Shown piece after piece: positions 34,298 to 47,665 of a stretch of 64,000 nt of DNA. The stretch comes from Spirodela intermedia. Lineage: Eukaryota; Streptophyta; Magnoliopsida; Alismatales; Araceae. Location: contig LR746270.1 of the NCBI GenBank assembly GCA_902729315.2, positions 3,434,501 through 3,498,500 of the forward strand, given 5' to 3'. The notes beneath the pieces are model-generated. The model saw nothing but the letters and a program-made list of their open reading frames with translations. It did not search any database and was not told the DNA's origin. A program made the position numbers and the translations under genes. Within the stretch, counting starts at the first letter, position 1. Each line of letters opens with the position of its first letter.

Positions 34298-36857
34298 GCA
34301 TAAATACACCCCCCTCCTATTCCAGAAACTTCCAAATATCGTCAATTTTCATAAGGGCCATCTGGAAGTACCTTTCGGGGATTTGACTGAATCTAGCTCA
34401 TGGCATAAATATTAATAATATTTATATGTAGGACCTAGATGTAGTTTTCAACTTTATAAAGGGTATAACAGAAAAACCTAAGAATGTCAGGCCTAGTCCG
34501 GAGACCTCTCGTCGATATCTGACGGCTGATGACAACCAATAATTTGCTGGTGATGTAAGTAAATTCATATTTTTCAAGGGTTTTCTGTAAAATAGGCCGC
34601 AATGTATTAGCAGATAAATACCCTGTTGGTTATTAATATCTGACTCCTCTTAAACTGCACAATTATTTTGGTTTTTCTATTTTTCTGTGAAATATTGAGT
34701 CTGGGGAAAGAGGTAGAAATATGTATTTTTTATTATATTTATTTTTAAAAAAAATATTATATATGTTATCATTAACATTTCTATGGGAGTAAAAATGAGA
34801 GTTGGTGTTTCACGTAGGGTTCTTTAGCATAAGATGAAGAAAAGAGGGAGTAATTTATCATTAAACTAAAATGAGATTAAAATTGTATACGTGATTTTTA
34901 GGTATTGCCATAAATTTTTAGATTGCCTGGTATTTATTGAATCGAAACATTTTCCAAGGGTCTAAGACTTGACTGATCGAGGTGACAGGCCTCCGTTGGA
35001 CATAAGATAATAGAAAGGAAATCCCATCACGTCATGCTTCTCTCTCTCTCTCTCTCTCTCTATCTCTGTGTCGGCCCTGCCATTGTTCTCTCGATCGTCC
35101 TCTGAAGGGAGGATATATTCGCAGGACGGCCGCCGAAGCAACCACGAACAGAGTTGCCAGAGGAAAGTAGCGCAATCGCCATCTGAGTCTCACGGCCGGT
35201 CCATCGCCTACGCAAACTCCGCCGTCCGGCGTGGTTGGACGATTTTTTCTTCGATTTAATCCCTTTTCGGTCCCTCTTTTGAGGTTGTCGTGGAATTTTG
35301 TCAACCCATCGTCGGCCATTTCACCTGGTCTGTTGATTCCTCCGAGGAGGATATTTTATCTGTTTGTCAGTATAGTTGGTTGTTATCCTCTTGATTCTGA
35401 GTTTGTTCGATCATTTATTTTGTGAATTCGTGTTCTAGGTTTAGCAGATTTGTAAAATTCTCTATATCATAATAACTACATGCTGATTTATTCTTGGGAT
35501 TATCAATTTCTTGAACCATAGAGAACGAGAAGAGTGCTCTTCATCGCCATCAGACATTTCACTATAAATTTGGTGTCTCATTACGGGGAAACAAATCCCA
35601 GTGTTCTGATCATACTTTCTCTGGTGGGATGTCGGACCTAGGTGAAACCCTCGTTTCTTGTGCCGAAGGCCTGCTGCAGGTCAACTTGCTTTCCAGGCCA
35701 TCTTGAAAGCTGCGATCTGATTTAGATTAGTTTGACTGTGGTGGTGCGTATTGGCCAGGAATAATAACAAGAGCGAAATAAGAGAAGGGGTAAAACACGA
35801 GAGACAGATTGTTAACCCTAGTCTGCGGTAACGTCTGTGATATGAAGCGTGCCAAGATACTTTTAGACGTAAATTTGGTGTAAGAAATGTTTTGGGAAAA
35901 GTAAAATAGACGGTCCATTCGTGCCATGAAACTATACTAAGGTAGTGGAGTCATGAAACTAAATATGACGATGCAGTGAGATCTCATAAAAAAACCTCAA
36001 TCTTCTCTCCCCGCTAAGTTCCGTTTCAGACAAGATCTTTCTCTTCCCGCAAGTATTTTTCGCCAGCTCTGACTGCTTTCCAAAATATTTATTGGTCCTT
36101 CCCTGTTCTTTCTTCAACTATGATGCTGGTTCTAAGAAGATGATTCTTGTTTCCTAGCAGAACCCAGAGATATAGTATTTTAGTCCTCATGTATTTCCTT
36201 GGGACATGGTTCAGGGATTTACAAGTAGACCTACAATGCCGTTGTGTATTGTCGATGCATAGCTATAAACAAGATGAAGAAACTATTGTTCCATGTGCCA
36301 GTTTTGGGGTTTGCCACAGAGCAGGGATTCATATCTACTGTTTATATGGCGGCCTTTATGCATCAAATACGCTAAACCTCTTTGTATCCAACAGATCTTG
36401 ATGTTGTGTTAAGTGCCTTCGCTGTAACTCAACTTGTCACTAATTATCTTTGATAATCGCCTGGAACACCCGGAGGATGTCTTGTGATGACATACGTATT
36501 TTAAAACACATTTATTCCTTAAAAGTAACTGTATATTTGCGAATATATATATATATAGATAATTTTATTTTTTGTTCTTTCGCGGAAATTGAGTACAATA
36601 TTTAATACACATTTGGTACTCACAAGTAATTGCATGTTTGTAAAAAAAGTTGTGTACTCTTTGCTGGATATTGAATCCATGCAGAATTATAATCTTTGAC
36701 TTTAAGAAGCGTATATTATAATTTATTATCTTGTTAAGCGGATGACAGGTTCATATTTTAGTTGTAAATGTGTAATTAATGCAGAATTGAGTTCTTTATC
36801 TGCTTATACATGTGCTAAATATCTGATAATGCGAGTTCATTTATTTTCTAGGGAAAG

Positions 36858-39348
36858 ATGATTAAGCTTTTCAAAATAAAGGACCAGAAGAAAGATGATG
36901 CTGGTAACGCCAATGGAAGACCTGTGGGCAAGAAGCAGTCCGCTGGGGAACTCCGTCTTCATAAAGGTTCTCTAACGCTATGATCCTGGATCGAAAAATA
37001 TTAGAAATGAATTTTCGTTATAAAATAATCTTCCAGTATATTTTAAACTTTTGTTAAATTCTGTTTAAAAAGAGTCTTCTATCTTAGGAAACTTCACTGT
37101 TTTCCGTGGGATGGTGTTCTTACAATTATAATTTTTGTAGGTTTTTTATCTCCTGGACTGAAACTAGTCCATCTACTGCGATAATAAATCCAATCATCTT
37201 GTCATTTACATTTTCTCGTTGGATTTCCATTATTAAATTTGTTCATCCCATTCTAAAAATAAAAATTATACAATGACAGATATCAGTGAGCTCAACCTAC
37301 CGAAGACGACTACCATATCGTTTCCCAATGGCAAGGACGACCTTATGAATTTCGAAGTTGTTGTTCGTCCAGATGAAGGATATTATCTGTAAGTGATGCT
37401 ATTTTCATTTGAGTATCCATCATTTTTCAGAGCTGTAGAACAACACGGAGAATTTACCTTCGTTATTCATTGCTTCTTTATTTATGGCTTTGTTGATTCT
37501 ACTGGTGACTTTATACCCTCTTGCAAGATCAATTGTAGTCAGCAGGATTTAAGTTGACTTTATTTAAAAGAAGTGGATTTACATATATGAACATTTTTTT
37601 TCATTATCCTGCTATATATCAATCCTCTCTCTTATTCTAGCTTATTCTCTTGTGAACCGACTGTGACGATGATCGTTTTCATCTTCTTAGCGGTGGGATG
37701 TTTGTTTTCTCATTCCAAGTCTCTCCTTCTTATCCATACGAGCCACCGAAGGTTAAATGCAAGACCAAGGTAATTATGTTTGTTTTATACGGGATCTCTG
37801 TTTTATAGAATTCCTGCGGTGTCTTACTTATATATTTCACTGCGATATTTGATGAAGGTGTATCATCCTAACATTGACCTAGAAGGAAACGTTTGCCTGA
37901 ACATCCTTCGAGAAGACTGGAAGCCCGTCCTCAACATAAACACTGTCATCTACGGCTTGAATCATCTCTTCATGGTATGTGGCTTCACCTCTACGGATGG
38001 GCTTCGCATTTGACTTCTCAAGCCTAAATTTTTCCAATAATCCCACAAGATCTGAGGAAGAAAAATGCGACTGTGTGGGATAATTCTGAAAGCAGGATCG
38101 TTTTCAGACGAATCCAAAGAAAAGTATGGTCGTGTTTAATTTTTTGAACATCGTTCGTGGATCATAGGCCTGTTCTTGCGAATTCTAAGTTCCTTGAGAA
38201 TTTCAGATTCCTTATTTTATTTCCCCTTGGATCATGATGACATCCGATTTTATTTTCACATTGGGAAACTTTTCTGGATATGGATCTGGTTCCTGTATCG
38301 GATTGAATGAATAATTTTCATTTATCTCTGAATCTCTACATCTGGAACCACTCCCAATTACGACCCATTTGCGTTTAGGCTCAGTCACAACCTCTTCTGG
38401 CTGTTCTATTCCATTATCTATGAAATCCTATTCTCGTCTGCTCATTAAAGTCATATATGGAGTGGAATTACGTGGATTCATTCATCTTCATCTGGAATTA
38501 CTTGTCGGATGTCAGGGGTCTCTCTGCAGATAATAGCCCCACCCCTCTGGTTTGATCTTGTGATGGTCAATTCTAGCTGCTCTTCATATTTCTGCTCCTC
38601 CTTTGGGTTCAGGGTTCAAGGGTTGACCTTGAGTATCTTTCTGAATCTCCTAGGCCTTTAGCCTTGATTTTATCTGGTCAACTCCGGATTGGGTCCTACA
38701 TACTGATTTTGGCAGTCAGCTGGCATTTCTCCTCCGTGAAAAGCTAAGGTTTTAAGAGGCTTATTTGCGACGAACCTATCCTCGGTCATGTTCTGAAAAC
38801 CCTAATCCAACTCAGACTGGCTCTTTATGAGTCAATCTGAGTGTCAGTCTTCGTTGAAAATCACCCAAAATTGTGTGATCGAGTTGTGATTGATTTGCGA
38901 TGTGGGTTGAATCACCCAGGTCAATCGATTCAACCAATTGGGTTTGCTCAACCGAGTCAATCTGGGTCGTAATCTACATCTAATCACCCAAACTGCACGC
39001 TTTTGCATCCTGTTAGAGTGGGTCCATTCGAAACTTCTTCAAGGTATTGATGATCGATAACCTCATCAGTTCGAGACAGCTGTGTCAAGCTGGTTCCTTT
39101 ACTCTCTGAATCCTCCTACTCCAATGCCGTCTCAGGCAAAAACCCTAATCACCCAAACTCTCTCTCTCTCTCTCTTTCTCTCTCTAACTATCTCTATCTC
39201 TATGCAGGACCCGAATGACGAGGACCCTCTGAACCACGACGCGGCGGCCGTCCTCCGCAGCAACCCGAAGCTCTTCGAGAGCAACGTGAGGCGGGCCATG
39301 AGTGGAGGGTATGTCGGCCAGATCTACTTCCCCAGGTGCTGCGTCTGA
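36858..39348 (+). CDS. RCE1: NEDD8/RUB-conjugating enzyme E2 (RCE1/UBC12)
   Basis: The E2 that passes the ubiquitin-like RUB/NEDD8 from the AXR1-ECR1 E1 to cullins, and so controls SCF ligases and auxin response. Exons: 36858-36966, 37280-37388, 37691-37769, 37858-37974, 39208-39348, giving 184 residues in frame, a typical length for plant RCE1. The N-terminal [12 protein letters not shown] docking peptide for the E1 is intact. The UBC fold shows [36 protein letters not shown], the [20 protein letters not shown] active site with catalytic Cys112, and [11 protein letters not shown]. The C-terminus is [16 protein letters not shown] to FPRCCV. The HPN tripeptide is present. Intron 4 (1.2 kb) ends in a CT-repeat pyrimidine tract. 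An upstream leader intron is likely. Confidence 0.95.
39160..39184. repeat. (CT)n tract forming the polypyrimidine tract of RCE1 intron 4
   Basis: The CT run, with interruptions, continues to TATGCAG at 39207, so the microsatellite serves as or lies against the pyrimidine tract of the last acceptor. Confidence 0.8.
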
Positions 39349-39477
39349 GGCTCATCATCATCATCATCGTCATCGGCATCGTCGTCCTGATCGTCATCTA
39401 CAGAAAGAATACCATGGTTAGCGTCTACAGAAAACCTTCGTTCTGAGGCTTCTGCTGTCTGTCTGTCGACCGAATCA

Positions 39478-39526
<49 letters not shown>

Positions 39527-40835
39527 GCTCGCTCTCTGTTTCTCTCTTTCCTCTTTCAGATGTGAATGTGCCACGCCAGGTGTCGTCTCATCGGGTGTTA
39601 ATGGGCCGGGTGGGCTTGTATGGGATGGGCCCAGGGGGAGGTGGTAATTTCTGGGCTTTCTTGAGGCCCGGTAGATCGCGGTTGAGCTCGCTGGGGGTTT
39701 TGATTGGCCGGCCCCGTGTATTGGGCCGGCCAAGAATTCATGGTGGGCCAAATCTTCAAAATCCATAGTCCACCACATGAATACTGGACCCAGTTGATGT
39801 TATCATGGCCCGGTTGTTGCCGTAATTCTGTTATCCGAGACCGGGGCTCACATCTTACTAAGGGCTTAATAGTAATTTCTCTTGATGGGTAGCTGGTGAT
39901 CAATAGAACGTGTTAAAGAGAGACGTCACGTTTAACTTCTCTTGAGAATTAGTTGGTGACCACACCGTTAGAGAGAGAGAGAGAGAGTAATCAGGAGCGC
40001 AACAGTGGTTTATCATGATGCTTAGCTGGTGACCATTATGCGTTAGAGAGAGAGAGGGAGAGTTCATATAAGTAACCGTTTTTTCAGAGGGGTTATAATG
40101 GTCAATTCATATTTCAGGCTCTCCTGGTCGATCCAATCATCAGCCGTTGATGTTGAACCTGTAAACAGCCAAGTTTTGCCAAAATTAGATTATACGAATA
40201 CCCAGACAGCCCTCTTTAATCAGTTTCTCATGAAGAACTTGGCATCGTTCTAAATCTCCACGGAGTCAGCTGGTCTGAGCTACTTCACATCAAAATTATT
40301 AATAACAAACGTTCCAAATTATCCACCCTCTCTTCAATATTATTCATCTCTAAAGCCCGAAACTTTCTACTCCCACATACCCCTGCTTCCTCTCTCTCCC
40401 TCTCTCTCTCTGGAGATTCACAGGACCTATTTTCCGGGCTTTTCTCTGGGCCACGGGAAAGTGCAGACCATCCTAAACTCTACCAGCCCATTAAGACTCC
40501 CCAGGAGTTGACTGGAGTTGTGGTCAACTACTCCAACCGGGGTCAAAAGGGATGTCAACGGATCAGGATTCAAGGGGGACCGAATCGAGGAAAAATCTAA
40601 GAGCCCAGATCATCCGATCACAGATAAAAGCAAGACGATTAGGGGTCCTCCCATCACATCCTCCACAATCTGGGCAGATAATATACGATAATATTACATA
40701 TTTACAGGGGGGATAATTGAAGAAAATGAGCGTTATTAGGCCTTTTCGAAATGAATGATAAAGAAGATTTTAGGAGCTAGGATCTTATTGTACCTGCCGT
40801 TCGATGGGAGTCGGATGGGGCGACGTGGCGCGATC
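39349..40835. other. Intergenic region between RCE1 and JAC1-like gene (tail to tail)
   Basis: This holds a CAT/CATCG triplet run (39355-39390), a CT tract (39481-39540), many GGGCC/GGCCC motifs at 39600-39830, GA tracts near 39968 and 40046, and a GTTGACTGG...GGTCAACTAC inverted pair near 40506-40535. No gene is seen. Confidence 0.5.
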
Positions 40836-41242
40836 TCAGAGGGCGCCCAGGGAGTTGAAGTGGTCCCACGCTTCCTGTGAGGGGGGAGCCACGAAAGGGG
40901 TTGAGATCTTGATTATTTGCGCGAGAGGGATGATGCTCTCACGCTTATGCAAGGGAAATAAAAAGAAAAATAGAAAGAATTCCGTGCACGGAACCCATCA
41001 CAAGATTGCTACTTTTGACCACCCGTTTGACTCCTCACATTTGATGTGGGGCCTACCCATATACATATCTAGAGAGAGAGAAAGAGAGAAAACAGAGCAA
41101 AACTATAAAGATGAAGCAGAAAGAGTGTAAATTCTGGAGATTTGAGAGAAGGATTGGTCATTCCGGCCGGCATTGACTTCTAAAATTTGATATGGAGGCT
41201 ATCCTAATCGGTAGATAGATAGATACATATATATATATATAT

Positions 41243-41285
<43 letters not shown>

Positions 41286-41490
41286 AGAGCTATCCTGGAG
41301 ATTTAAGAGAATGGTTGGTCATTCCGGCCCGCATTGACTTCTAAAATTTGATATGGAGGCTATCCTAACCGGTAGATAGATAGATATATATATAGAGAGA
41401 GAGAGAGATAGAGAGAGAGATCCTGGAGATTAAAGAGAATGGTTGGTCATTCCGGCCTGCATTGACTTCTAAAATTTGATAGAGCGAGAG

Positions 41491-41539
<49 letters not shown>

Positions 41540-44500
41540 TAAAACACAGAAGAAGGCCGCTACTTTGCTTTGGAGGGAAAGAATAGAGATGTACCTGCAA
41601 GATATCGAAGACCTTCTCGGCAACATACTTGCGATGAATGTCAGCGCCCTTCTGCTGCAGCTTATCTGGGTGAATGTACAGCAAGGCTCTCTGGTATGCC
41701 CTCCTGACCGAAGGCGCCTCGATGATGTCCACCAGTGGGACTGGTTTCCACCCGCTCCCAGGCCACAGAACCTTGAGAGAAGAGAGAGAAACTCCGGTAT
41801 GATTTTGAAGGACAAAATTGAGACCATTATTGCCCAGATAAAAATCACGATTCTGTACTATTTCTGGTGACCATGGGTTGACTTTCTCAGGGAAAAATCC
41901 TGATTATTCTATGGAAAAATTAAATATCCGCTGTGAATTCAACATAAGATGCAGAAAACAGGAGTCGGATGATCTTAGACAATATATGAATCCTTGTCGA
42001 TGTACTATTTCATGATCGATGAACATCAAAAGCATCTCTGATAATTTTCTTGTAATGGAGATCAGATATAGTTTATAGGGAAAGCCAGATTCATGGGTTT
42101 TTAAATCATGACTTACTACATATAGCTATCCAAAACCTTAACACATGAGTAATGCAGCAGAAACACGGTGTTGACCACATGCATTGTACTCACATATTGC
42201 AGTGTAGAAAGCAGCGATCGAATGTTCCCCTCTCTGCCTTTTGACCACTCCAGTATTTTAGCATCCGATTTCTGAAGTAAAGGAATGGACCAACCCTTGA
42301 TTAGTCAAAATCCACGGCAGAAATAGGTCCACTGTTTCTTGATGAGATCTAAATCTTACTTTTATTTCTTCCTGATGTAAGTCGGCCTCTGTAGCTTCGT
42401 TATGCTCTTGTGATAAATCTTCAAACTGGAGAAAAAAATAGTAAGCGTGAAAAGTATTTCATGATTAGAATGATTTTCTAATTATATACACATTCTATGT
42501 TTGGGAAAAAAAAATTAATAATGGTAAAAAATTGGCCTACTCCACTTATTTTCAAAGTATATACACATTCTATGTTTGGGAAAAAAATCTATGATAGTAA
42601 AAATTGGCCTACCCCACTTATTTTCTAATTATATACACATTCTATGTTTGGGAAAAAAATAAATCTATGATACTAAAAGTTGACCTACCCCCCACTTGTT
42701 GCCGTTTAATTCTGAGTTCGACAGCACAATGGTCCACACCATCAATAATTAATCGAAATATGAGTTGACAACATACTGAATATATGTTGTTAACTCATTT
42801 TAAATTAATTTTAGTGGGACGTTTCAACAGTCCACATTAACAGTAATCAGTCAGAAAAATGTATGATTCTCGTTTCATTATACCATAGGAAATTGAATTG
42901 CGTATGTTAATATGATTCCAACATAGACCACCCTTGGGGCTTGGGCACTGGGTGACAGGAGACAACACCATATGGAAACACTTCAGACTCTGGTCAATGG
43001 AGCATGAATGCTCTGTCAGATCTCCTAAACTGGACATAGACAATTGTACAAACGCAAGAGTAGGTAAAGGTTATTCTGAGAAAGGCACTGACTGGCTTCT
43101 CAAGGTGGGGGGCCATAAAAGGGATGCTGTAAAATGGAGTGTATCAACTTTGACCCATAAATAAACCCAGGGAGGAGTATGCTTGTCTGTATATCACCGA
43201 CTTGGTCAACGGTGAGAAATCTCGAGGAACAGAGCTATAATTAAACATTAAAAAATTGAAAAACACCCCCGAGCCGCATGAAAATCAAGAAACATGAGAA
43301 AATGTGTAATATTTTTAATGTAAATTAATGATTTTCCATAGGTAAGAACTGTAATGTATTATTATTGGGCCTTTTCTGAGAGTAAAAATATGGGTACTCC
43401 AGCCTCGTGGAAGATAAGGCACAAAAATAAGAAGGCACACACATTATTATAAAGTTGAAGAGAAAGAAGGATGGCATACCAAGCAATCTTCAACATGCTC
43501 AAAATCTGTAACCTCTATTTTGCAGAAGAAGGCGTCCAGGCTATTTATGGTGGTGTCTGAAGGCAAAAAACAAAGCATCAGTAGCCATGTTATATGAAAT
43601 GCGTGAGAGCCTAGGGTAAGCAAGTGTTTAATGGATGAGGAACATCCTCGGTTCCTCATTACGAAGAATCAAAGCTATAAAGATCTTAGTTTAGTGGGAA
43701 GAAAGGAATGTCCCAATGGTTACTGGCATGAATATGCAACTTACAAATTGAGCTTAATACTCCCATCTATCTATGTTAAGAAAACATAATTGACACATTA
43801 GCGGAATAAATTTCTCTGTACGAAAATATTTAAAACCAGGTGGGATTTTTTTATATTTTCTAATTTCTATCAAAACTATCTGAAATATTCAGTTCCCACC
43901 AAAGAAAAAGACCTTGCATTCCCACTTTAGTCATATAATTTCATATCTATAAACAAGAATTAATATTCCAATTCGCGAATGTTTTCATATTTTATAATTT
44001 TTATTGAAAACATTTGAAACATTTGAAACATTTGATCTCCATCAAAGAAGGAAGAGGCGACGGGGATTCATGACAAAATATTTTCAGCAGAGGCACATCT
44101 ACGTACACAAGATAAACGACTCGTGGGAAAGTTTTAATGTACCATAAAACATTACCACGCTTTTTATGACTGGTGACCTCTAAATGAACTTCAAATATAA
44201 TGGTAAAATAAATTACCTCGTTTTTTAATGGGAGACCAGGGAAACAAGAACTTTGGTATTCAAACAGTAGTGCTTGTATTGCAGATATTAGAGACTAAAA
44301 CACTCCGATTTCAGAAATGATCAGCACATAGAACTGACCAGAGAATGTAACCGAGGTGCTGTCCATCTCTGAGAAAAAGCCATCCAGCTTTTGCTCGCCT
44401 AAATTTTTAAAGGAGTCCGCTCGTTCTGCCTTCAAATTCTGACCAGTCTGCATAAACAAGATCAATTATTAGATCAGAAACTAAATTTTTACTTGTCTAA

Positions 44501-46556
44501 ATTTTGAATTGATACCTCTTTGTTGGGAACAGTGGAAATACTCTTTATTTTTAATTCTAAGATTATGTAGCTACACATACTGGAGCAACAGGGACGGATG
44601 ATGCTTCGTAGTTGCCTTTATCTTCATCTTCCTTGACCTCCTGTGCACTTGGACGATCTTCTACCCTTCCCTTCATATTTTCTCTAAGGCCAAGCCTCCT
44701 GGCTTCAAAGTTCTTCACGGATTCTTTGACCTTGCCTTTGGTTCTGACTGGACGATGTGAGGCCAGGTTGGTCTTCTCATAACTATCCGAGGCCGGATCT
44801 TCTCTTGTTCCTTGCTTGGGTTTTGCAGTGCTGTCAGTGCCTTTGGTCGCCCTCCTGACGTCAGTCGCCATACCCTCTCTCTCTTTTGCATGCCTGGACG
44901 TATCTTCGTTTCCTGAAAGAGAAAAGATAAAAATGGGGTACAAGAGGCTAAAAAAGAGTAAGTCATCCTGATGATGGGCTGTAAGTTCACCTTCCTTGTC
45001 GACGTCATCATCGATCAGAGGACGAAGATTCTTCAATCCAGGTTTCCTCGTTTCCACAGAGAAACCAGAGCCGTCTTTCCCACATACACCAGCATCATCT
45101 GAATCACCATTATAGTTCACCAAGCAGATCCTCATGTTCTTCTGCCAATTTGTGCAGAGAATAAGTGACAGCTAAAATCAGTGACAGGGACTGTACCTGA
45201 CTGGTCGGTAATGTCGCGTAGAACCTCTGCAACTTCTTTGGGCGAGGCAACCTTATTGTTCTCTGCCGGGGGAGGGTTGCCGAACAGGGTTTTGTCTGGT
45301 TCACCTTGATTATGGAAGGTCGGGATTCCCTGCGGCAAGTTTTCTTTGTCGAGAGGGAGATCCGGCTGCTGTGAAACCTGAGCGTAGACACCGCTTAACC
45401 TGCTTCGACCCTTGGTCCTTTCCTTGAGGTTAGGAGGCATGACGAGCGTCACTCCTTTGCTTGCCCATTTGTACATGGAAAAATGCAGATGGTCGCTCCC
45501 GCTGTTATCCTTGGAACTACTGTCTTCTTTCATCGGGGGCTCTTCAGCTCCTCTGGTCCCGTCACCGGCCGGCACATCGGCGGCTTCTGCTGGGCGATGG
45601 CTGGGAGGAGCTCTGTGAGTGTTACTGGCCAGGCCGTCCGTCGCATGGTTGAGCCGGCTCGGACTATTGAGAGGGGGAACGTCGAAAGCCCTCGGAGTGC
45701 TCTCCTCGTTCTTCTGTGAAGCGCGTGAAGTGGGAGAGCTGACTGGCGAGTAGTCGAAGTTCTTGGCTAGCCGTGAGGAGTAGCTGGAGAGTTTCAAGTT
45801 TTGACATGTGGATTTCAGAGCAAGAAATGGGAGAAAGTAATGAACAAGATGCAGAACTGAATGAAATACAACGACCAGAAGAACATAAATTCATCGGGTA
45901 AAGGTCCGATCAGATGATAAGCCTCAGGGAAAGCAGAATCAACGAAGAATTCACAGAAAAAACGCGGCGGCATAGTCTTCTACCTCTGTGACTATATTAA
46001 TGAAAGGACTACTACGCCTATTTCCCCGATGGAGTTCGAGAAAAGAATAATCAGAGGGAAGGAAGGATATTATGAACCTGAGATTCGGAGTAGATGGGTC
46101 TCCACCGAATATGTCTGCCGTGGGAGGGAGAGGACGGCTGGGGATGAGAAAGCTCGAGGTCGGGGTGGAAGCGAAGCGCTCGCGATCCAGTTTTCTTGGG
46201 GTGGAACATGGAGACTCGTTGCCTCTGAAAATGTCGCTGAAGAAGTCGTCGCCCAAATGCCTCCGGTGGGCGGGACTACTGAACCCTCCAAAAACAGGCT
46301 TCTCGGCCAAGGACGGAGACCATAGCTGGCTGCTCTCGCCAGCATCTTCTACCTCCAATCGGCCCCCAGACTCAGAATCATCCACCGACTCTCCAAGGCT
46401 GCTACGCGTTTCGCAGAGGGAGAATCGCCTCGGCGGGCCGCCGAACACGTCGCTGAAATCAGTCCCAATCCTCTGCCTCACCTCCTCACCGGAGAACGGA
46501 TCGCGAGGAGCGTGGCCGAGGAGGTCATGTTCCCGGACGCGACGGACTGCCTCCAT
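40836..46556 (-). CDS. JAC1: JAC1-like auxilin-type J-domain protein
   Basis: A homologue of JAC1, a J protein with an auxilin-like C-terminus needed for the chloroplast accumulation response to weak blue light. Minus-strand exons: 46556-46078, 45783-45197, 45098-45000, 44912-44581, 44447-44339, 43556-43480, 42425-42360, 42271-42194, 41771-41595, 40874-40836, giving about 680 residues. The N-terminus has TDFSDVFGGPPRRFSLCE, and the middle is long and low in order. Exon 2 carries MYKWASKGVTLVMPPN. The C-terminal J domain (exons 8-10) shows DAKILEWSKGREGNIRSLLS, WPGSGWKPVPLVDIIEAPSV, YIHPDKLQQKGA with HPD at residues 643-645, and EAWDHFNSLGAL at the end. The start of exon 3 (45098) is a guess made to hold the frame. 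An in-frame non-ATG start upstream was not used. Confidence 0.87.
41134..41536. repeat. Tandem repeat, three units with GA tracts, in JAC1-like intron 9
   Basis: CTGGAGATT starts units at 41134, 41295 and 41423. Each carries GGTCATTCCGGCC, GCATTGACTTCTAAAATTTG, GATAGATAGATA and a GA run of variable length (41247-41282, 41396-41420, 41479-41536). The GA runs read CT on the sense strand. Confidence 0.9.
42475..42690. repeat. Tandem repeat of about 74 bp, three copies, in JAC1-like intron 6
   Basis: TATACACATTCTATGTTTGG recurs at 42484, 42559 and 42632, each time followed by an A run and 'AAATTGGCCTACCCCACTTA'-like text. Confidence 0.9.
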
Positions 46557-47247
46557 ATCCAACCAACTCCGAATCCCTCAAAAGTCAGACTCCACAGACG
46601 TCCCCCAGCGATCTCGTACCACAATCATCACCATCCAGCCAACCGAAGCCTGGCCGTCAGAAACACCGGAACGGGATCCATCAAACAGCGTTCATTCAAC
46701 CAGCCAAATCGATCAGACCTTCAGGAGATGAGGAGCTCGGAGCATACCCTATCAACGCCAATAATCCATCCAGTCAGTCACCTCGATCACCCGCCAAGGG
46801 AAGAGGCAAAAACACCATTGAAGACCGAGCTGGAGGTGGGACCCGTTGCAGTCGGCGACGGCCGCCAATGGAACTTGAGGCTAGGCTTGGATAAGAAGAG
46901 AATCGGGGAAGAAGGCGACCGGAGGAAGGGAGGAAGAAAGACGAATAGAAACCCCACTACGAACAGATCCAAACGGCTGAGACCAATTTCCCGGGTTTTT
47001 TCTTGTGGCCTCATGATTTTCAGGAACAACGGCAAATAACGGACAGCGTGAAGGTGGGCCCCGCATTCGATTCGTGGACTAGCAACGCGCTGGAGGGCCC
47101 ACGTGGAAAGCGACATTCTAACCTCTGCGTTCACGCTGTCACGGGGAGCCAGTATGGGCCCATCTAGTTGGGCCCAATTTCATCCATTTTCTTAAAATGA
47201 CCCAGCCCAGTGCGAAATCGCTTACCGACTGCCACCGGCGTCGTTGT

Positions 47248-47287
<40 letters not shown>

Positions 47288-47665
47288 AAGTCAATGTAAG
47301 CATGAGAGGTCAAACAATCCCGGTCAACACCGGGTAGATCGTCAATTCTTTCTAAATCACTCGGAAATCCAAGCTTTCACAGAAATCCATATTTCGGAAA
47401 AGGAAAACTCATTAATTTTAGTGGGAGAGAGGAGAACATGGGTCGATAAGAGAGAGAGTGTGAGAGAGAGGAAGTCAACAGCTACAGCCGCCCTGAGCAT
47501 GGAGAAGTCAAACAGACGCGATCGACACCGGTTAGATGACCAATGCTTCTAAATCTCTCGGAAAACGAAGCTTCCACAGAAATTCCATTTTACAGAAAAA
47601 GAAAACGCATTAATATTAGAGAGAGAAAGAGGAGAGAGAGGGGAACATGGCTTATGGACAGGAAG
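46557..47665. other. Intergenic region: JAC1-like promoter and U2AF65 3' flank
   Basis: TGGGCC elements at 47155 and 47169 may serve the JAC1-like promoter. A CT tract lies at 47251-47285. Two similar blocks near 47290-47440 and 47475-47640 ('GGAAAtCgAAGCTTtCACAGAAAT', 'GAAGTCAA') look like a local duplication. Open frames through 46557-47134 have no recognisable product. Confidence 0.5.

Larger units (their letters stand above)
32802..36857. other. Intergenic region between URGT-like gene and RCE1
   Basis: This contains the 32821-33441 tandem repeat, a GGGCCGG/GCCCGGCCC-rich patch near 33770-33900, AT-rich DNA, a CT tract (34257-34294) and a CT tract (35038-35062) that probably marks the RCE1 leader. 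A 5' UTR intron of RCE1 ending at TTTTCTAG (36851) is inferred. No other gene is visible. Confidence 0.5.

Noticed and set aside
45664-45894. Minus-strand frame upstream of JAC1-like exon 2
   Set aside because: Wrong frame for the downstream conserved text; the acceptor CTCTCCAG at 45784 fits the phase of exon 1.
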